Positions 1 through 6,463 of a DNA stretch of 9,277 nucleotides are shown here, piece after piece (positions within the stretch are counted from its first letter, which is position 1; the number at the start of each line of letters is the position of its first letter). The position numbers were made by a program, and so were the translations under genes. The stretch is from assembly GCA_033721095.1 (NCBI GenBank), contig JAWWBG010000099.1, positions 1 through 9,277 of the forward strand, given 5' to 3'. The notes under the pieces were generated by a model. It was not told where the DNA came from. It saw only the letters and a list, made by a program, of their open reading frames with translations, and ran no database searches. The stretch is from JAWWBG01 sp033721095 (GTDB lineage Bacteria; Actinomycetota; Nitriliruptoria; Nitriliruptorales; Nitriliruptoraceae).

Positions 1-626
1 CCCTCGCCGAGGACACGGGCCTGGACCGGGCCGTTCTCTATCGCCTGCTGGACACGCTGGTCGCCGAGGGCTTCGTGACCCGCGACCCCGAGACGCGCAA
101 GTACCGGCTGGGGCTGGCGATGCTCGAGCTCGGCGTCCGCGCGGCCCAGGGACTGGAGGTGCGCCGACTGGCCGGGCCGCCACTGCGATCGCTGGCCGAC
201 GACACCACCGAGACCGCCTGTCTGGCCGTCCGCGACCGCGAGGACCTCGTGGTCGTCGAGGTCATGGAGCCCGAGACGCGCTTCGTGCAGGTCAACTACC
301 GCGTCGGTTTCCGCCATCCGCTGGGCGTGTCCGCCCACGGCAAGGCACTGTTGGCGTTCCTGCCGGAAGGGGCCGGCGACCCGGCACTGCAGCCGATCCG
401 ACAGCGCGGTGTCGCCTTCACACGCGACGAGCTCGAACAGGGTGCCTCCGGGGTCGCGGCACCAGTCTTTGATCACACCGGCCGTGCCGTTGCGGCTGTG
501 GGCATCGTCGCGCCGACATCGCGTCTCCCCGAACCCGAGAATGCGGCCCTGCGGGTCCTGCGGGCGGCGCGCGAGATCTCCGAGCGACTCGGTTGGCGAC
601 CGCGGGGCCGCTCCGTCCAGGGATGA
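1..626 (+). CDS. IclR-family transcriptional regulator (5'-truncated by window edge)
   Basis: DNA-binding, ligand-responsive regulator of the IclR family. The reading frame is open from base 3 to a TGA at 624-626, giving 207 visible residues; the N-terminus lies outside the window. The first ~35 residues are the second half of a winged helix-turn-helix: a recognition-helix region (LDRAVLYRLLDTLVAEGFV) followed by the wing (RDPETRKYRLG), both typical of IclR. Residues ~60-200 fit the IclR effector-binding domain, with the family pattern GVAFTRDELEQG followed by GVAAPVFDHTGRAVAAVGI. A GTG at 75 lies inside the helix-turn-helix and is an internal valine codon, not the start. The stop overlaps the ATG of the next gene (ATGA), so the two are probably co-transcribed and translationally coupled. 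IclR proteins often control neighbouring catabolic genes, but no such operon is visible here and the effector cannot be inferred. Confidence 0.93.
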   Translation, partial: LAEDTGLDRAVLYRLLDTLVAEGFVTRDPETRKYRLGLAMLELGVRAAQGLEVRRLAGPPLRSLADDTTETACLAVRDREDLVVVEVMEPETRFVQVNYRVGFRHPLGVSAHGKALLAFLPEGAGDPALQPIRQRGVAFTRDELEQGASGVAAPVFDHTGRAVAAVGIVAPTSRLPEPENAALRVLRAAREISERLGWRPRGRSVQG

Positions 627-1288
627 CGACCGAGGGACTCGAGGGTCCCCTGGCCACGGCCGAGCTCGTCGGCGCACTCACCTACGGCCAGTTGCGGGCC
701 TTTCAGATCACGGCGGCGGCCGTTCGCTGTGCGCCGACGATCCCGCTGGCCGATCGTCTCGCGGGCTTCGCCATCCGCGAGCACGAGCGCTACCGAAAGC
801 TGCGCGACCACCTCCAGCGCCAGACCGACCTGGCTGATCGGGTCGTCGAGCGGCAGCGTCTGCGCTTTGACGAGTACTTCGACGCGGTGCGAATGGACGA
901 CTGGGTCGAGGCCGTGACCTTCTTCGCCGTCGGCCTGCCCATGGCGGCGGACTTCGCACGTGCCGTGGCGCGCCTCGTGGATGACGACACGGCGGCGGTC
1001 ATCATGAGCGCGCTCGCAGACCGGGCTGACTTCGAGGACTTCGCCAACGCACAGCTGGTCGAGGCCCTGGGGGGCGGCGACGAGGCGGTTGCACGCCTCC
1101 GCCACCTGGTTGCCGATGTCGTCGGGCGGGCCCTCACGGGGTTCCAGGCGGCGGTGACGGACTCGGACGCGTTGCGGGTGCTCCTGTCAGGCGACCAGGA
1201 CGGGGCGGCCGTCAAGCAGCTGGCCATCGAGGTCCTGCACACGCACCGCGAGCGCATGATCGGACTGGGGCTCGACGACATCGAGTAG
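623..1288 (+). CDS. Ferritin-like MiaE_2-type protein (tRNA-hydroxylase-like)
   Basis: A 221-residue, probably all-helical protein that I place in the ferritin-like MiaE_2 family common in Actinobacteria. Family-like segments in order are LTYGQLRAF (19-27), EHERYRKLRDHL (53-64), FDEYF...DDWVEAV (82-98), GLPMAADFARAVARL (104-118), and a C-terminal HTHRERMIGLGL (206-217). Classical MiaE is a di-iron tRNA hydroxylase; the actinobacterial branch has no firmly established substrate. As I recall the family, the first helix carries a Glu (YGEL), the second an ExxH, and a later one a GH. Here these read YGQL (Q23), E53-H-E-R56, and A135-D136, so several presumed iron ligands look replaced and iron binding is doubtful. 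The start is the ATG that overlaps the IclR stop. A TTG ten codons upstream is in frame but less likely. Coupling to an IclR regulator is not a context I know for this family. Fold assignment is fairly sure; function is unknown. Confidence 0.8.
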   Translation: MTTEGLEGPLATAELVGALTYGQLRAFQITAAAVRCAPTIPLADRLAGFAIREHERYRKLRDHLQRQTDLADRVVERQRLRFDEYFDAVRMDDWVEAVTFFAVGLPMAADFARAVARLVDDDTAAVIMSALADRADFEDFANAQLVEALGGGDEAVARLRHLVADVVGRALTGFQAAVTDSDALRVLLSGDQDGAAVKQLAIEVLHTHRERMIGLGLDDIE

Positions 1289-1311
1289 CCGCCCGTCAGG
1301 CTGCACACCGG

Positions 1312-2871
1312 TCACTCGTGGGCCGGCGGACCCTGCTCGATGTGGCGGTCGGCCCAATCGGGATCGGTCGCGGGAAAGTCTTCCCGCCGGTGGCCACCGC
1401 GGGACTCGGTGCGGAGGCGGGCAGCCCTCACGATGAGCCCGGCCGTGCGCAGGGCGTGGTCGAGCTCGACGCCGTCGGCCGTTGTCCCGGGCGCGGGGTG
1501 GCGGGCCCGGAGCCTGGTGATCACCTGGGTCGCGGTCTGCAGGGAATCCGCGGACCGGATGGGCCCGACGTGGCGCCACATGACGGCGCGCAGTTCCTCC
1601 AACATCGCGGGATCGGGATGCGGACCGTCGAGCGACGGCGGGTCGGTTGCGTCCGACGTCCTCGCGGAGAGCTCGTCGACGACCGAGTGTGCTGCCCGGT
1701 GTCCGAAGACAAGCGCCTCGGCGAGCGAGTTCCCGGCCATTCGGTTGGCGCCGTGGAGTCCCGTGGATGCGACCTCGCCCGCCGCCCACAGGCCGACCAG
1801 GTCGGTCCGTGCGTCCAGGTCGGTCCGGACGCCGCCGACCATGTAGTGGGCCGCGGGCGTGACCGGCACGCGCTCCGACGACAGGTCGAACCCGACGCGC
1901 CGGGCCGCCGCGACCACCGTGGGGAACTCGGCTTCGAGGGTCTGGCGGGTCAGGTGGGTGCAGTCGAGGAAGGCAACGCCGTCCTCGGTGGCGTCAAGGA
2001 TGGCGGCGGCCACGACATGCCGAGGTGCAAGCTCGGCGTGAGGGTGGACATCAGGCAGGAACCGACGGCCTTCCCGGTCGTGCAGGGTCGCGCCGGCGCC
2101 GCGCAGCGCCTCGGTCAACAGGAAACGGCTGCCGTCCGGCGCGGCCAGCGCCGTCGGGTGGAACTGCATGAACTCCATGTCTCGGACCGTGGCACCGGCC
2201 CCTGTTGCCAGGGAGACCCCGTCGCCGGTGGCGCCGCGTTGGTTGGTCGTCGAGGCGAACAGCCCGCCAGCACCCCCGGTGGCCAGGATCACGGCCCGAG
2301 CGGCCACGAAGGCGGGTCGGCCGTCCACCAGCACCCACGAGCCGGCGCACGTGCCCTCGGCGGAAACCGCCAGCCGAACGGCCACGGCCTCGAGCCGAAG
2401 GACCCGGTCGCGCACGGCGGCCCGGAGGACCCGAACGATCTCCTGGCCCGTGGCATCCGCCCGATGCACGGACCGCGCCACGCTGTGTCCGCCCTCGCGC
2501 GCAAGGTGCAGGACCCCGTTGGCGTCGCGGTCGAACTCGGCCCCGAGCTCGAGCAGCTCACGCGCTCGGGCGGGTGCCTCCTCGCACATGACGTCGACGA
2601 CGACGGGATCCGTCAGGCCGTCGGCGGCGGCAATCGTGTCGGCCGCGTGGAGGGCCGGGCTGTCGTCGGGTCCCAGGGCCACGGCCATCCCGCCCTGGGC
2701 CCAGGGCGAGGATCCCGACCGGCCCGGGATGCCCTTGTCGAGGACGATGACATCTAGCGTCGGGGCGAGCAGGCGAGCGGCCTGCAGACCGGCGATGCCC
2801 GCTCCGATCACCAGCACGTCGCATCGGTGATGGCCGTCAGCTCCCGGAGTGGGCGCCGCTGGGAGAGTCAC
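1312..2871 (-). CDS. nadB: L-aspartate oxidase NadB
   Basis: FAD flavoenzyme that oxidises L-aspartate to iminoaspartate, the first step of de novo NAD synthesis; NadA (quinolinate synthase) normally uses the product. The protein is 519 aa, slightly under the ~540 of the E. coli enzyme. The N-terminal dinucleotide-binding motif is VIGAGIAGLQAA (21-32), followed by SSPWAQGG (54-61). Substrate-site landmarks of the fumarate reductase/succinate dehydrogenase/NadB superfamily are present: EGGHS (126-130), FMQFHPTAL (234-242), ELAPRHVV (280-287), AAHYMVGGV (340-348) and GLHGANRMAGNSLAEALVFG (371-390). E126, H238, R284 and H342 appear to match the catalytic E121, H244, R290 and H351 of E. coli NadB. 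The C-terminal helical domain ends SRGGHRREDFP, a NadB signature. The start is GTG with no clear ribosome-binding site. nadA and nadC are not beside it. It diverges from npdG and converges on the MiaE_2-like gene. Confidence 0.96.
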   Translation of the reverse strand: MTLPAAPTPGADGHHRCDVLVIGAGIAGLQAARLLAPTLDVIVLDKGIPGRSGSSPWAQGGMAVALGPDDSPALHAADTIAAADGLTDPVVVDVMCEEAPARARELLELGAEFDRDANGVLHLAREGGHSVARSVHRADATGQEIVRVLRAAVRDRVLRLEAVAVRLAVSAEGTCAGSWVLVDGRPAFVAARAVILATGGAGGLFASTTNQRGATGDGVSLATGAGATVRDMEFMQFHPTALAAPDGSRFLLTEALRGAGATLHDREGRRFLPDVHPHAELAPRHVVAAAILDATEDGVAFLDCTHLTRQTLEAEFPTVVAAARRVGFDLSSERVPVTPAAHYMVGGVRTDLDARTDLVGLWAAGEVASTGLHGANRMAGNSLAEALVFGHRAAHSVVDELSARTSDATDPPSLDGPHPDPAMLEELRAVMWRHVGPIRSADSLQTATQVITRLRARHPAPGTTADGVELDHALRTAGLIVRAARLRTESRGGHRREDFPATDPDWADRHIEQGPPAHE

Positions 2872-2905
2872 GGAAGGCTCGTCGCCCGAGGGAGGTCGGC
2901 GGGGA

Positions 2906-2915
2906 AGCGTAGTCT
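2906..2915. promoter_or_regulatory. Possible back-to-back -10 elements between nadB and npdG
   Basis: The 104-bp gap between the divergent nadB and npdG starts must hold both promoters unless one lies further out. Two actinobacterial TAnnnT -10-like hexamers overlap here: TAGTCT at 2910-2915 reading towards npdG and TACGCT at 2911-2906 reading towards nadB. They would give leaders of roughly 55 and 28 nt. No convincing -35 box accompanies either, and such hexamers arise by chance, so this is tentative. The rest of the gap is GC-rich and contains a perfect 10-bp palindrome, GGCCGCGGCC, at 2939-2948. Confidence 0.22.
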
Positions 2916-2963
2916 TGGGCCCGCTTGGCCCGCCCCGAGGCCGCGGCCAGGCCCCGGCCGTCC

Positions 2964-2968
2964 AAAGG
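2964..2968 (+). promoter_or_regulatory. Ribosome-binding site fixing the npdG start
   Basis: AAAGG lies 7 nt before GTG 2976 and is the only purine-rich Shine-Dalgarno-like match near the candidate starts. It favours this GTG over the in-frame TTG at 2925, which would add 17 low-complexity residues (Ala, Arg, Pro) ahead of the Rossmann motif. Confidence 0.7.
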
Positions 2969-2975
2969 TGTTGCC

Positions 2976-3719
2976 GTGACGAGTTCCGACGTTCGCGAGG
3001 TCCTGGGCTTCATCGGAGGGACCGGCCCGCAGGGGCGGGGCCTCGCGGCACGGTGGGCGCGTGCCGGCCACGTCGTCCATCTCGGCTCGCGCTCGGCGGA
3101 GCGGTCGGCCGAGATCGTCGCGGAGCTGCGTGAGCGCGTCGGACCCGAGGCGGCGGCCAACCTGCTCCCGGCCACCAATGAGGAAGCGGCTCGCGCGGCC
3201 GAGATCGTCGTTGTCGCCGTCCCGCACGAGGCACAGCAGTCACTGTTGCCCCCGCTCGCCGACGTCGTTGGCGACAAGGTCGTCCTCAACGTGGTCAACC
3301 CGATGGTCTTCGATGAACTGGGTCCCAAGGCCGTGCGCGTCGACGCGGGGTCGGCTGCCGAGGAGTGTCAACAGCTGTGGCCCGCGTCGCGGGTCGTCTC
3401 GTCGTTCCACGATGTGTCCAGTCGTCGGCTGCTGAAGGTCGACGAGCGCATCGACACGCATGTACTGGTCTGCGGCGACGACGAGGAAGCAGCCCACCGC
3501 GTGATGCACCTCGCGTCGAGGATCGAGGGCATGTGGGGGGTCTACTGCGGCCCACTCCGCAACAGCGAGTACGTCGAGAACGTGACACCCGTGATCCTGT
3601 TCATCAACAAGTACTACAAGATCCAAGCGGGCTTGCTGATCGATGGGATCGAGCGGGACGAGCAGGCACTGCACGCCCACAAGGCCACCGAGAACAGCAG
3701 TGGCGGCCGCAAGGGCTGA
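2976..3719 (+). CDS. npdG: NADPH-dependent F420 reductase (F420H2:NADP+ oxidoreductase)
   Basis: Transfers hydride between NADP(H) and the deazaflavin coenzyme F420 in the cytoplasm, supplying F420H2 to F420-dependent reductases. The protein is 247 aa, with a Rossmann nucleotide-binding start GFIGGTGPQGRGLA (11-24) and a GSRS motif (37-40) whose Ser-Arg is expected to contact the 2'-phosphate of NADPH. Further family features are AVPHE (81-85), NVVNPM (105-110), GSAAEE (125-130), SSFHDVSSRRLL (142-153), VLVCGDDEEA (163-172) and a C-terminal GPLRNSEYVENVTPVILFINKYYK within 192-215. This pattern is that of the NpdG family. It is longer than the ~220 aa usual for the family because of a tail after residue 225 containing two His and ending SSGGRKG. 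F420 use is typical of Actinobacteria, archaea and a few other groups. The start is GTG. The gene diverges from nadB and ends 3 bases from the pabB stop. Confidence 0.92.
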   Translation: MTSSDVREVLGFIGGTGPQGRGLAARWARAGHVVHLGSRSAERSAEIVAELRERVGPEAAANLLPATNEEAARAAEIVVVAVPHEAQQSLLPPLADVVGDKVVLNVVNPMVFDELGPKAVRVDAGSAAEECQQLWPASRVVSSFHDVSSRRLLKVDERIDTHVLVCGDDEEAAHRVMHLASRIEGMWGVYCGPLRNSEYVENVTPVILFINKYYKIQAGLLIDGIERDEQALHAHKATENSSGGRKG

Positions 3720-3722
3720 ACC

Positions 3723-5159
3723 CTAGGGAGCCGTCGCCTCCGTGCCGAGCGCCCGAGCGAAGGCGCGGGCCTTGTCGAGTGACTCGGCGTGCTCGGCCGC
3801 GGGATCCGAGTCCGCGACGATCCCGCCCCCGGCGCCGTGGTCGACGAGGCCCCGCGCCAGATCGATCTCGGCCGTGCGGATCGCCACCGACAGCGACGCT
3901 GCGCCCGCCGAGAGATACCCGATCGCGCCGCAGTAGAAGGAGCGCCGGACAGGCTCGAGCGCTTCGATGACCTCCATTGCCCGGACCTTGGGTGTCCCCG
4001 TGACCGACCCACACGGGAAGGTCGCCCGCAGCAGCTCGCCCGGGGTCACGTCCTCACGGAGCTGACCGGTCACGGTCGAGACCAGGTGCCAGACCGTCGG
4101 ATGTCGCTCGAGCTCGAGCAGGCCGGCCACGTGCACGGAGCCGATCTCGCAGACGCGTCCGAGATCGTTGCGCTCCATGTCGACCACCATGACGTTCTCG
4201 GCGCGGTCCTTGGGGGAGGCGACGAGGGCGGCCGACAACCGGTGGTCGACCGCGGGATCGGCATCTCGCGGGCGCGTGCCCTTGATGGGACGAGTCAGGA
4301 CGTCCCGGCCACTGACCTCGAGGAACGTCTCGGGGGAGACCGAGGCCAGGCCGCCCCACCTCGTGGGGTGGCTGGCGCCGTGGGCGGCCGGCGACTGGGC
4401 GCGCAGCCGGCGATACAGCTCCCACGTCGTTCCCGTCCAGGGAGCCGTCAGCCGTTGCGAGAGGTTGACCTGGAACGTGTCACCAGCGGCGATGTGGTCG
4501 AGCGCGACCCCGACGGCCTTTTGGTAGTCGCCGGGGCTGAAGGTGGTCGTGAGGGGCGGCCCGGGTCCCGGGTGCTCCGGCGAGAGGGGCGTGCGGGTCC
4601 CGTGGGCGAGCCTTGCGACGAGCTCCTCGGGGACGGTTGCCAGCGCTCCAAGGCGTTCGAGCATCCCGGGTCGATGGACGACGAGCACCTGCTCGTGGTC
4701 GTGATCGATCCCCACGACGGTGTCCGCAACGACGAGGTCGAGCACCGGATGGCACCGGTCGTCCTCCGCCTCGACGGGGAGGCGTTCGATGACCCGGGCC
4801 AGGTCGTAGGACCAGGCGCCGACCACCCCGCCCGTGAACGGCGGCAGGTCTGCCCGTGCGCCAGCCGTCAGCGACAGACCCAGGGAACGCAGAAGGTGGT
4901 CGACACCTGCAAGGGGGTCGCCGGGAAGCGGGTACGTGTCGCCCGGCGACAGGAGCGTCGCGCGTTCCTCGGTGGCGGTGACCCGGACGCCGGTGTGCGG
5001 GACGATCCAGGACCATCGCCCGGCGTAGGGGAGGCCCCGTGCCGCCTCGAGCACGGTCACGGACTCCGGTCCGAGTCGCGCGACGACCAGGTCGAGGTCG
5101 ATAGTGCCATCGTGCCGGCGCGGAGGGTCCGCCACCTCGATGACCGTGGGCGCGGTCAC
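3723..5159 (-). CDS. pabB: Aminodeoxychorismate synthase component I PabB
   Basis: Chorismate-utilising enzyme that, with ammonia from the glutaminase PabA, makes 4-amino-4-deoxychorismate, the precursor of p-aminobenzoate in folate synthesis. It has 478 residues. An N-terminal anthranilate-synthase-I-like part (to ~190) includes PFTGGVVGAWSYDLARVIERLP (107-128). The chorismate-binding domain follows (~207-470), with FQVNLSQR (229-236), ENVMVVDMERNDLGRV (321-336), RHPTVWHLVSTVTG (352-365), CGSVTGTPKVRAMEVI (383-398) and DHGAGGGIVADSDP (440-453). The decisive motif is PIKGT (291-295): lysine K293 is the PabB nucleophile, whereas TrpE has alanine there. That separates it from anthranilate synthase. 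No PabA glutaminase or PabC lyase domain is fused, and neither gene is adjacent. The start is GTG, one base after the stop of the 80-aa gene, so the two are probably translationally coupled. AGG 7 nt upstream can serve as ribosome-binding site. It converges on npdG. Confidence 0.94.
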   Translation of the reverse strand: MTAPTVIEVADPPRRHDGTIDLDLVVARLGPESVTVLEAARGLPYAGRWSWIVPHTGVRVTATEERATLLSPGDTYPLPGDPLAGVDHLLRSLGLSLTAGARADLPPFTGGVVGAWSYDLARVIERLPVEAEDDRCHPVLDLVVADTVVGIDHDHEQVLVVHRPGMLERLGALATVPEELVARLAHGTRTPLSPEHPGPGPPLTTTFSPGDYQKAVGVALDHIAAGDTFQVNLSQRLTAPWTGTTWELYRRLRAQSPAAHGASHPTRWGGLASVSPETFLEVSGRDVLTRPIKGTRPRDADPAVDHRLSAALVASPKDRAENVMVVDMERNDLGRVCEIGSVHVAGLLELERHPTVWHLVSTVTGQLREDVTPGELLRATFPCGSVTGTPKVRAMEVIEALEPVRRSFYCGAIGYLSAGAASLSVAIRTAEIDLARGLVDHGAGGGIVADSDPAAEHAESLDKARAFARALGTEATAP

Positions 5160-5160
5160 G

Positions 5161-5403
5161 TCAGGCCTGCGTCGACACGCCGTACTTGCGTCGAAACTCG
5201 TCGACCTCGAGGTGGTCCAGGTCGGCCTCGAGCTCGGCGACGTAGGCGCGTGCCTGCTCCTCGTCGCTGAACGTGTTCGACCACAGGATCCGGCCCGTGT
5301 CGTGGAAGGACAGGACGACGTCGTGCATGATCGCGTTCTCGTAGCCGGTCCGCGTCTGGGTTGCGACCCGGTAGAGCTGTCGCGGCGTCGCGTCCTCGCT
5401 CAC
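5161..5403 (-). CDS. Small conserved-looking protein of unknown function
   Basis: An 80-residue protein I do not recognise. It is soluble and acidic, with no cysteine, no signal peptide and no membrane segment. The layout suggests a beta-hairpin (VVLSFHDTGRILWSNTF, 29-45) followed by a long amphipathic helix (SDEEQARAYVAELEADLDHL, 46-65) and a short ending VDEFRRKYGVS. The coding call rests on three points. There is a strong ribosome-binding site, GAAGGA at 5414-5409, 5 nt from its GTG. The ORF is flush against pabB, with one base between TGA and the pabB GTG. It lies among same-strand genes in a region otherwise tightly coding. It is about 110 bp downstream of panB. Being coupled to pabB could mean a role linked to folate synthesis, or simple operon packing. 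No function is assigned. Confidence 0.72.
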   Translation of the reverse strand: MSEDATPRQLYRVATQTRTGYENAIMHDVVLSFHDTGRILWSNTFSDEEQARAYVAELEADLDHLEVDEFRRKYGVSTQA

Positions 5404-5513
5404 GACCGTCCTTCGATGAGATGCCCTGCCCCTGCGTCATGGCGGGGCCCCGGAGCCCGAACCCTACCCGTGACGACGGGGCCGGCCTCGCGGTCAACGG
5501 TCCCGTCGGCGGG

Positions 5514-6356
5514 TCACCGGTACTGGTGCTCGGGGGCGGGGTACTCGGCGTCACGCACCTCGGTCGCGAAGGTCTTGACGGCGTCGGCGATGTGCTCGCG
5601 GAGACCGACGTACTGCTTGACGAACCGGGGGAGGCGTCCGCTCGTCAGCCCCAGCAGGTCGTGCCAGACCAACACCTGGGCGTCCGTGTCCGGCCCGGCG
5701 CCGATCCCGATCGTGGGGATGTCGATGGCCTCGGTGACTCGCCGGCCGGCGTCGCTGGGAACGGCCTCGAGCACGATGGAGAACGCACCAGCCTCTTGGA
5801 GTCCCCGGGCGTCGGAGATCATCCGAGCCACGGCGTCCTCGCTCCTGCCCTGGACGCGATAGCCACCGAACTGGTTGACCGACTGCGGCGTGAGCCCCAG
5901 GTGCCCCATCACGGGGATGCCCGCCCGCGTGAGGTGGTCGACGGTCTCGATCATCGGACCGCCACCCTCCAGCTTCACGGCGTTGGCTCCGGCTTCCTTC
6001 AAGAATCGTGTGGCACTGGCCAGGGCCTGGCTGGGGCCGTCCTGGTAGGTACCGAACGGCATGTCGCCGACGACGAGGGAGTTGGTCGCCCCGCGGGCAA
6101 CGGCCGCGGTGTGGTGCAGCATCTCGTCGAGGGTCACGGGGATGGTCGAGTCGTAGCCCAGCATGACCATCCCGAGCGAGTCGCCGACGAGGATCACGGG
6201 CACGCCGGCCTCGTCCAGGATCTGGGCGGACAGGTAGTCGTAGGCCGTGAGCATCACGAACTTGTGTCCCTCGGCCTTGAAGGTGGCGAGGTCCTGGATC
6301 GTGACCGGGCGCGCGTGACCCGACGAGGATGCGCTTGCAGCGTGGACAGACACCAT
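5514..6356 (-). CDS. panB: 3-methyl-2-oxobutanoate hydroxymethyltransferase PanB
   Basis: Ketopantoate hydroxymethyltransferase. It adds a hydroxymethyl group from 5,10-methylene-tetrahydrofolate to alpha-ketoisovalerate, the first step of pantothenate and CoA synthesis. It is a cytoplasmic (beta/alpha)8 barrel using Mg2+. The 280 residues from this start carry the family landmarks MLTAYDY (35-41), ILVGDSLGMVMLGYD (55-69), VVGDMPFGTY (95-104), AVKLEGG (126-132), MGHLGLTPQSVNQFGGYRVQGR (150-171), VLEAVP (195-200) and IPTIGIGAGPDTDAQVLV (213-230). D59, D98, K128, E130 and E197 correspond to E. coli D45, D84, K112, E114 and E181. The frame stays open to an ATG at 6416 (300 aa), but that start has no ribosome-binding site and falls inside a possible -10 box. 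AAGGAG precedes the chosen ATG by 3 nt and the adjacent GTG (6353) by 6 nt, so either of those two may be used. 107 bp separate it from acyP and 110 bp from the 80-aa gene. Confidence 0.95.
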   Translation of the reverse strand: MVSVHAASASSSGHARPVTIQDLATFKAEGHKFVMLTAYDYLSAQILDEAGVPVILVGDSLGMVMLGYDSTIPVTLDEMLHHTAAVARGATNSLVVGDMPFGTYQDGPSQALASATRFLKEAGANAVKLEGGGPMIETVDHLTRAGIPVMGHLGLTPQSVNQFGGYRVQGRSEDAVARMISDARGLQEAGAFSIVLEAVPSDAGRRVTEAIDIPTIGIGAGPDTDAQVLVWHDLLGLTSGRLPRFVKQYVGLREHIADAVKTFATEVRDAEYPAPEHQYR

Positions 6357-6359
6357 CTT

Positions 6360-6365
6360 CTCCTT
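6360..6365 (-). promoter_or_regulatory. Strong ribosome-binding site for panB
   Basis: AAGGAG on the minus strand is the best Shine-Dalgarno match in the region. It sits 3 nt before ATG 6356 and 6 nt before the immediately following GTG 6353. This argues for a start here rather than at ATG 6416 or ATG 6380, neither of which has a recognisable site. The GTG has the more usual spacing. Confidence 0.65.
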
Positions 6366-6414
6366 GCCTGCCGGCTCCATTCGGAGTCCAGCGGTCTGGG
6401 TGGTGCAGGCCTCC

Positions 6415-6444
6415 ATTGTGGGGCATCAAGGCCCCGAATGCCAA
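6415..6444 (-). promoter_or_regulatory. Possible sigma-70-type promoter for panB
   Basis: On the minus strand, TTGGCA (6444-6439; 5 of 6 to TTGACA) is followed after 18 nt by CACAAT (6420-6415; 4 of 6 to TATAAT). Transcription would begin near 6408, leaving a ~50-nt leader ahead of the AAGGAG site. The -10 box overlaps ATG 6416, so if the promoter is real that upstream start cannot be the one used. A short hairpin GGGGC/GCCCC lies in the spacer. The match is moderate and unproven. Confidence 0.3.
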
Positions 6445-6463
6445 CACGCGACCGTGGACGTCG

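Noticed and set aside
1289..1311. Terminator in the gap between the MiaE_2-like gene and nadB
   Set aside because: Only 23 bp, with no stem of useful length and no T-run.
1318..2757. Long plus-strand open frame (479 codons) opposite nadB
   Set aside because: Antisense to a clear NadB. The translation is low-complexity and recognisable as no family; long antisense frames are expected in high-GC genes with G/C-rich third positions.
3723..5159. Anthranilate synthase TrpE as the identity of the chorismate-binding protein
   Set aside because: The PIKGT motif with lysine is diagnostic for PabB; TrpE has alanine at that position. No other tryptophan gene is nearby.
3789..5270. Long plus-strand open frame (493 codons) opposite pabB and the 80-aa gene
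   Set aside because: Shadow of PabB on the other strand, rich in Arg, Gly, Asp and Val with no domain and no ribosome-binding site.
5461..5497. TTGACC and TAGGGT on the minus strand as a promoter for the 80-aa gene
   Set aside because: Both hexamers are good alone, but the spacer is 25 nt, too long for a sigma-70-type promoter; no -35-like box lies 16-18 nt from TAGGGT.
5474..5508. Inverted repeat CGACGGG/CCCGTCG between panB and the 80-aa gene as a terminator
   Set aside because: The loop is 21 nt and no T-run follows on either strand. It is probably chance in GC-rich DNA.
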